NCBI GenBank assembly: GCA_937884735.1
Contig: CAKZYI010000506.1
Location: 1-9,104 of the forward strand
DNA length: 9,104 nucleotides
Direction of reading: 5' to 3'
Source: an uncultured Pleurocapsa sp.
Lineage (GTDB): Bacteria > Cyanobacteriota > Cyanobacteriia > Cyanobacteriales > Xenococcaceae
The notes under the pieces are model-generated. The model was not told the DNA's origin. It searched no databases and saw nothing but the letters and a program-made list of their open reading frames with translations. The translations under genes were made by a program, and so were the position numbers. Positions within the stretch are counted from its first letter, which is position 1. Each line of letters opens with the position of its first letter. This document shows, one piece after another, positions 5,869 to 9,104 of this stretch.

Positions 5869-5897
5869 GTGATAGACAGATGCAAGGGAATACTCAA
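5869..5897 (-). promoter_or_regulatory. Possible psbK promoter
   Basis: On the minus strand TTGAGT (4 of 6) at 5897-5892 and TATCAC (4 of 6) at 5874-5869 are spaced by 17 nt, about 75 nt before the psbK ATG. The spacing is ideal, but both boxes are imperfect. The rest of 5898-6021 shows nothing else I can support. Confidence 0.35.
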
Positions 5898-6021
5898 GTT
5901 AATAGTAAAAATATTATCACAATTTGGCTGTGAGATTTTGAAGAACAACACCCAAACAGTTTGAAATATATAAATCTTGCCTTTTATAAGTTTTGTAAAC
6001 GGTGTTTATAATTGAGGCTGA

Positions 6022-6984
6022 TTATACCCCTGAAACTTCCATTAATTCTTGTATGGTAGAACAGTAATTCTTTAAGCCGAAGCTGGCAGGAGTAACAGGA
6101 TTAGTATATGTAAAATGACGATAGTCGAGAGAAAAGCGACTCCATGAATCCATTTGAATGCGGAAGATTTTGATAAATATATTAGCTAGCCATATATACA
6201 AAGGAAAACGTACATACACGCCTTTATTAAAGTACCTGCTAATATCGGCGATCGCTATATCGACAGAAATAGCAGGCTTACCCAGTACCAAGCAATTTAT
6301 TTCACCATCATCTTCTTGAGGTGGCACATAGTCTGGATTTTCGACTAAATAGCTAATGACTCCAGCAATGTCTTGGGCATGAATAAAGTGAAAACTACCA
6401 TCAACGCTAAACCAACGAATCAGACCAATCCATTGAGTGACATCGGTTATCCCAGAACTCAGATGAGAGTATGGTTTATCTTTATCACCACCAAAAACCA
6501 AAGTGGGAAATACGGCAATAATTTTATTTGCGATCGCAGTTTTAGCCAGTTGGGAAAAACATTGATATTTTGTGCGAATATAGTCGTGACCAAACTGACT
6601 AGCAGGTAAAAGCAATTTGTTGTTTTGATCTAGGATACTTGCAGTAGAAAAATAAATTACTCGTTCGCAAATCTTTGGATTGAGTAAATTAATTAAACCG
6701 AGGGTTTTAACTACATTAATATCATAGGTTTCTCCCTGCCCGCCCCAAGCCGTAGCTGCCAAGATTGCTATATTAATATCTTTTAGTAATAAGTCACTGT
6801 ATTCTTCAATACGAGACATATCTCCCTGCAAAACATAAATTCCTGGTCGTGCATTGTAATCAAACTGAAGCTTATCAGGATTTCTTACTAGCAAATATAG
6901 TTCATGGTCGGTATTTTGAATTAGTGCTTCAGTCATGTAGTGACCAATACAACCACTTGCGCCAGTTATAAAAATCCGTTTCAT
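6022..6984 (-). CDS. NAD(P)-dependent epimerase/dehydratase (extended SDR)
   Basis: The 320-residue protein is a Rossmann-fold oxidoreductase of the extended short-chain dehydrogenase type, acting on a sugar nucleotide, sterol-like or other small substrate that cannot be named. Seen: N-terminal beta strand plus TGASGCIG (G8, G11, G14), the extended-SDR form TGxxGxxG; GDMS (about 54-57), where an acidic residue usually contacts the adenine; ILAATAWGG (about 74-82); S113/T114 in YFSTAS; and the catalytic Y135-IRT-K139 pair. The C-terminal substrate part ends with a hydrophobic segment (about 258-271, PLYIWLANIFIKIF) that might touch a membrane. Length and motifs are complete, so it should be active. 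It lies 228 bp upstream of psbK and 200 bp downstream of the 7185 gene, probably as a separate unit. Confidence 0.88.
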   Translation of the reverse strand: MKRIFITGASGCIGHYMTEALIQNTDHELYLLVRNPDKLQFDYNARPGIYVLQGDMSRIEEYSDLLLKDINIAILAATAWGGQGETYDINVVKTLGLINLLNPKICERVIYFSTASILDQNNKLLLPASQFGHDYIRTKYQCFSQLAKTAIANKIIAVFPTLVFGGDKDKPYSHLSSGITDVTQWIGLIRWFSVDGSFHFIHAQDIAGVISYLVENPDYVPPQEDDGEINCLVLGKPAISVDIAIADISRYFNKGVYVRFPLYIWLANIFIKIFRIQMDSWSRFSLDYRHFTYTNPVTPASFGLKNYCSTIQELMEVSGV

Positions 6985-7170
6985 ATATGAAAACTTCTTA
7001 CCAAGAATCTGCTAAACAACCATTATTTTATTCACATTAGGGTACTTTACTTTTAGCAAACTTGTCGAGGATAAGTACTACGGTCTTTAGTATCTTGAGA
7101 AAAAAGCACTTGTCTTTATTTTTGAGCCAGACTAATAAACTAAACATATGAAAATTGCTTATGTCTGACC

Positions 7171-7187
7171 TAGAATTAGCAATTCTA
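7171..7187. repeat. Perfect 7-bp inverted repeat overlapping a stop codon
   Basis: TAGAATT and AATTCTA around AGC form a small perfect hairpin that overlaps the stop codon of the 7185 gene. No T-run follows on the minus strand, so it is a poor terminator. It may protect the mRNA 3' end or be chance. The rest of 6985-7170 shows no gene. Confidence 0.3.
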
Positions 7188-8228
7188 ATTTAGCGCATAA
7201 ACATCATTTGCACTATTTAATAGTATTTGAGGATTAGCTTGCTCTGTTGAAATTATGTTAGCTATTCCTTGGGCTTCAATAGTTACTTCAGGATTAATAA
7301 GCTTGTTTCTGCCAGATATAGCGGTTTCCGAATTTTCATCCCAAATCTTAGCTAGCTTTTGACGAATTCTGTTAAATTCCGTCATATTGTCAAAATTAAT
7401 CAAGGTAAAGTAGCGTATGATGTTTTGAGTATCAACTTCCATGGCATAAACATCAAACTTCAGCTGAGGACTTTGAGGAAATTTGACCAGTTTTCCTGTA
7501 AGAGTTTTGGGTTGACCGTTCCAAAATGCGATCGCGTCTAAAACTTCCACAGGCTTTTCTACTGTGGTATCTAGCTGTAGGTGAACTGGTCGGTTGGGTT
7601 TTTGCTGTATTTGATAGGTTAACTTAACAATGTCTCCTCTATACAAGTCTTGAGTATATTCTGTAGCAGGGACAAAAACAGGAATTACTATATCTTGATA
7701 TCCCATAACCAAAATTTTGCCACCCTCTCCAATAGCATGTACTTCACCAACAAAACTTGTTTGCTCTTTTATTTCAATCGGCAAATCTACTTCTCTTTCG
7801 TAGGGTGCAAATCCTTCTGGCTGTTGCCAAGGTTCTAAAATTTCAATTGAGTTTGCCATAATATGAGCCTGAGGACTAGGATTATTGATTAAATTTCCCC
7901 GAACACAGACTAAATCGTGGCGGTTGGTTTTTTTGAGAACATCGATCGCATTAGAGTCTTGAGGAATCAAAGAAAACTCTTGATGACTAAAAAAATTATT
8001 AGGTTCTCGCACAGACATGACAAACATTTGTGATTCTGCTGCTGCACCGTGAATTCTGCCGATTAATCCCGTTTTGCTTAATTCTTGGGATAAATTTGCC
8101 ATTTTCAATTCTTGGTAGGCGGCTGGATTATATTTACAGATATTAGAATCGGAATGAGCAATTTTTGGCACTGTAGCGATTATCAAGGATAAACAAATCA
8201 ATAAAGCGTATAAATATTTCTTAGCCAT
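7185..8228 (-). CDS. Exported protein of unknown family with three similar beta-rich blocks
   Basis: I do not recognise a named family. The 347-residue product has a clear signal peptide (KK, hydrophobic core at about 6-20, possible cleavage near IAHS at 23-26), so it should be periplasmic or lumenal. Three blocks share the pattern of a short strand with G-x-[IV]-x, an alternating hydrophobic strand, a polar stretch, and a closing hydrophobic strand: about 53-112 (GLIGRIH to NSIEIL), 138-200 (SFVGEVH to VHLQLD) and 243-327 (TLTGKLV to GIANII). This resembles repeated OB-type small beta-barrels, a fold inference from pattern alone. Two Cys (C31, C98) could form a disulfide. No catalytic motif is visible. 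It lies 95 bp downstream of the RTX remnant on the same strand, with no clear ribosome binding site. Coding status is secure because of length and signal peptide. Confidence 0.85.
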   Translation of the reverse strand: MAKKYLYALLICLSLIIATVPKIAHSDSNICKYNPAAYQELKMANLSQELSKTGLIGRIHGAAAESQMFVMSVREPNNFFSHQEFSLIPQDSNAIDVLKKTNRHDLVCVRGNLINNPSPQAHIMANSIEILEPWQQPEGFAPYEREVDLPIEIKEQTSFVGEVHAIGEGGKILVMGYQDIVIPVFVPATEYTQDLYRGDIVKLTYQIQQKPNRPVHLQLDTTVEKPVEVLDAIAFWNGQPKTLTGKLVKFPQSPQLKFDVYAMEVDTQNIIRYFTLINFDNMTEFNRIRQKLAKIWDENSETAISGRNKLINPEVTIEAQGIANIISTEQANPQILLNSANDVYALN

Positions 8229-8236
8229 CTAAAATT

Positions 8237-8287
8237 TTGAGCAACGTTAACAAATATCATAAAAAATATTAATCAACAATTGCTCAA
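8237..8287 (-). terminator. Perfect 8-bp inverted repeat after the RTX remnant, weak terminator candidate
   Basis: TTGAGCAA and TTGCTCAA pair perfectly around a 35-nt A+T-rich loop that can pair internally (AATAT/ATATT). On the minus strand AAAATTTTAG follows, a weak T-run. It lies between the RTX remnant stop and the start codon of the 7185 gene, so it may end the RTX transcript or shape the leader of the next gene. Confidence 0.35.
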
Positions 8288-8323
8288 GAGAAATGTAGTT
8301 CTAGAATTAACTTGCTTCAAAAA

Positions 8324-9104
8324 TTACATATCTGCTGGCTCTACATAAAAAGCAATACCGTCATCACCGCCTTCGGATTGATAATCGGGAGATTCGATCA
8401 AGAAATCTCTTTCTTCAGCAGAGGGTGTATAGAAGTGAGCATCTAAACCTGCATTATAAAAGCGATATAAAGGAATTGTTCCCTCGATTTGAGTGTCATA
8501 GCCATAGTAAGGAGTACCTTCAAACACAAAATTATCAAGATTCTCTTTCAGCGTCAGTAGTACTGTAAAACTGGGTTTGAGTATCCGTTCTTGAAAATCT
8601 ATATACAGGAACTCCATCTTCTTCATCATCATCAGTATTACCTACGGCGGTAAATTCGCCATTGGCAAGATTGAAGTCACCATCATCAAATCTAATCGTT
8701 TCAATACTGGTTAAGGTGTCGCTAGCAGATGAATTGGCTACTGTAGTGGAATCTTCTTCCACAGTAATTTGATAATCCGATCTTAATCCAGAGAAAACAG
8801 CAATATCATTTCCTTCTCCACCATTGATGCGATCGCCTCCTTCTCCACCAACAAGGAAATCATTACCTGTGCCGCCGAAAATATCATCTCTTCCCGAACC
8901 ACCAATAACAGTATCATTCCCTTCACCAGCCTTGAGGTCATCAAAAATATTATTAGTTGCCGAAACATTAATTAGGTCATTTCCCGAACCCGACTAGATT
9001 GTAACTCGATCGATATTTTGTATTGTTGTATTATCCAAAAAGCTGTCAGTGGTAAGGCTGCCGTTTTCGATATAGTTAAAAATGAAATCTTCTGATTCGC
9101 TGGA
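8324..9104 (-). pseudogene. RTX calcium-binding-repeat protein with C-terminal DUF5648-like repeats, disrupted (5' end beyond window)
   Basis: Read from the right edge, the minus strand encodes the C-terminal part of an RTX (hemolysin-type) protein. It shows six GGxGxDxxx-like nonapeptides (GSGNDLI, GEGNDTV, GGSGRDDIF, GGTGNDFLV, GGEGGDRIN, GGEGNDIAV) over about 8830-8993. These form a calcium-bound beta-roll in secreted or surface proteins. A DTLTSIETIRFDDG segment and an acidic DDDEED linker follow. Then come two copies of a YRF..TxxHFYT..xxER..FEG motif, resembling DUF5648: copy one from about 8612, copy two (PLYRFYNAGLDAHFYT) ending at 8324. Two lesions break it: TAG at 8994-8996, and a frameshift near 8540 where frame one stops (TGA TAA) while the protein continues ENLDNFVFEG in another frame. 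Sequencing error could explain either, but both together favour decay. Confidence 0.85.

Noticed and set aside
5837..5880. Short repeated words upstream of psbK as a CRISPR fragment
   Set aside because: Only two 7-bp copies with no regular spacers and no cas genes.
6373..6609. 78-codon open frame antisense to the SDR gene
   Set aside because: It is antisense to a complete, motif-bearing enzyme and has no start signal.
7080..7130. Imperfect direct repeats of GTCTTTA...TTGAG upstream of the SDR gene
   Set aside because: Only two short degenerate copies in A+T-rich DNA, indistinguishable from chance.
7359..7838. Two 60-codon open frames antisense to the exported unknown protein
   Set aside because: They are short, antisense to a gene with a signal peptide, and show no features.
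8783..8968. 61-codon minus-strand open frame, rich in Met, Leu and Glu
   Set aside because: It is the wrong frame of the RTX repeats; the correct frame gives six GGxGxDxxx motifs.
8994..8996. In-frame TAG in the RTX gene as possible recoding or a suppressed stop
   Set aside because: No recoding signal is seen and a second independent lesion lies downstream, so plain decay or a sequencing error is simpler.

Overview
The window is chromosomal DNA of a cyanobacterium. The evidence is an intact psbK gene (a photosystem II subunit), six perfect copies of the HIP1 octamer GCGATCGC (at 350, 4547, 6248, 6530, 7528 and 8829), A+T-rich base composition, and cyanobacterial-type lipoxygenase and RTX proteins. 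The species cannot be fixed from the sequence.

Left part (1-4171): a lipoxygenase gene runs off the left edge on the minus strand. Diverging from it, behind a near-consensus promoter, is an exported cytochrome of the di-heme peroxidase / RoxA / oleate 10S-dioxygenase type. A long hairpin terminator follows, then a class-3 lipase. Lipase, lipoxygenase and di-heme protein could together release and oxygenate fatty acids, so this may be an oxylipin locus; that pathway is inferred from neighbourhood only. The cytochrome has lost the His of its first haem motif (CSLCL instead of CxxCH), while the second motif (CASCH) is intact.

Middle part (4183-5800): a minus-strand tRNA-Phe(GAA) lies downstream of znuA, the zinc-binding protein of an ABC importer. 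Upstream of znuA a 78-bp divergent control region holds a 27-bp palindrome and back-to-back -10 boxes. It faces a dead, truncated znuC: only the N-terminus up to Walker A remains, with a 1-nt deletion inside Walker A. The remnant stops where the 3' flank and terminator of psbK begin, which looks like a rearrangement junction. No intact znuC or znuB is in the window, so ZnuA is an orphan here.

Right part (5656-9104), all on the minus strand: psbK, an extended short-chain dehydrogenase/epimerase, an exported protein of unknown family with three similar beta-rich blocks, and the C-terminal part of an RTX calcium-binding-repeat protein. The RTX gene carries an in-frame TAG and a later frameshift, so it appears to be a decaying pseudogene that continues beyond the right edge.
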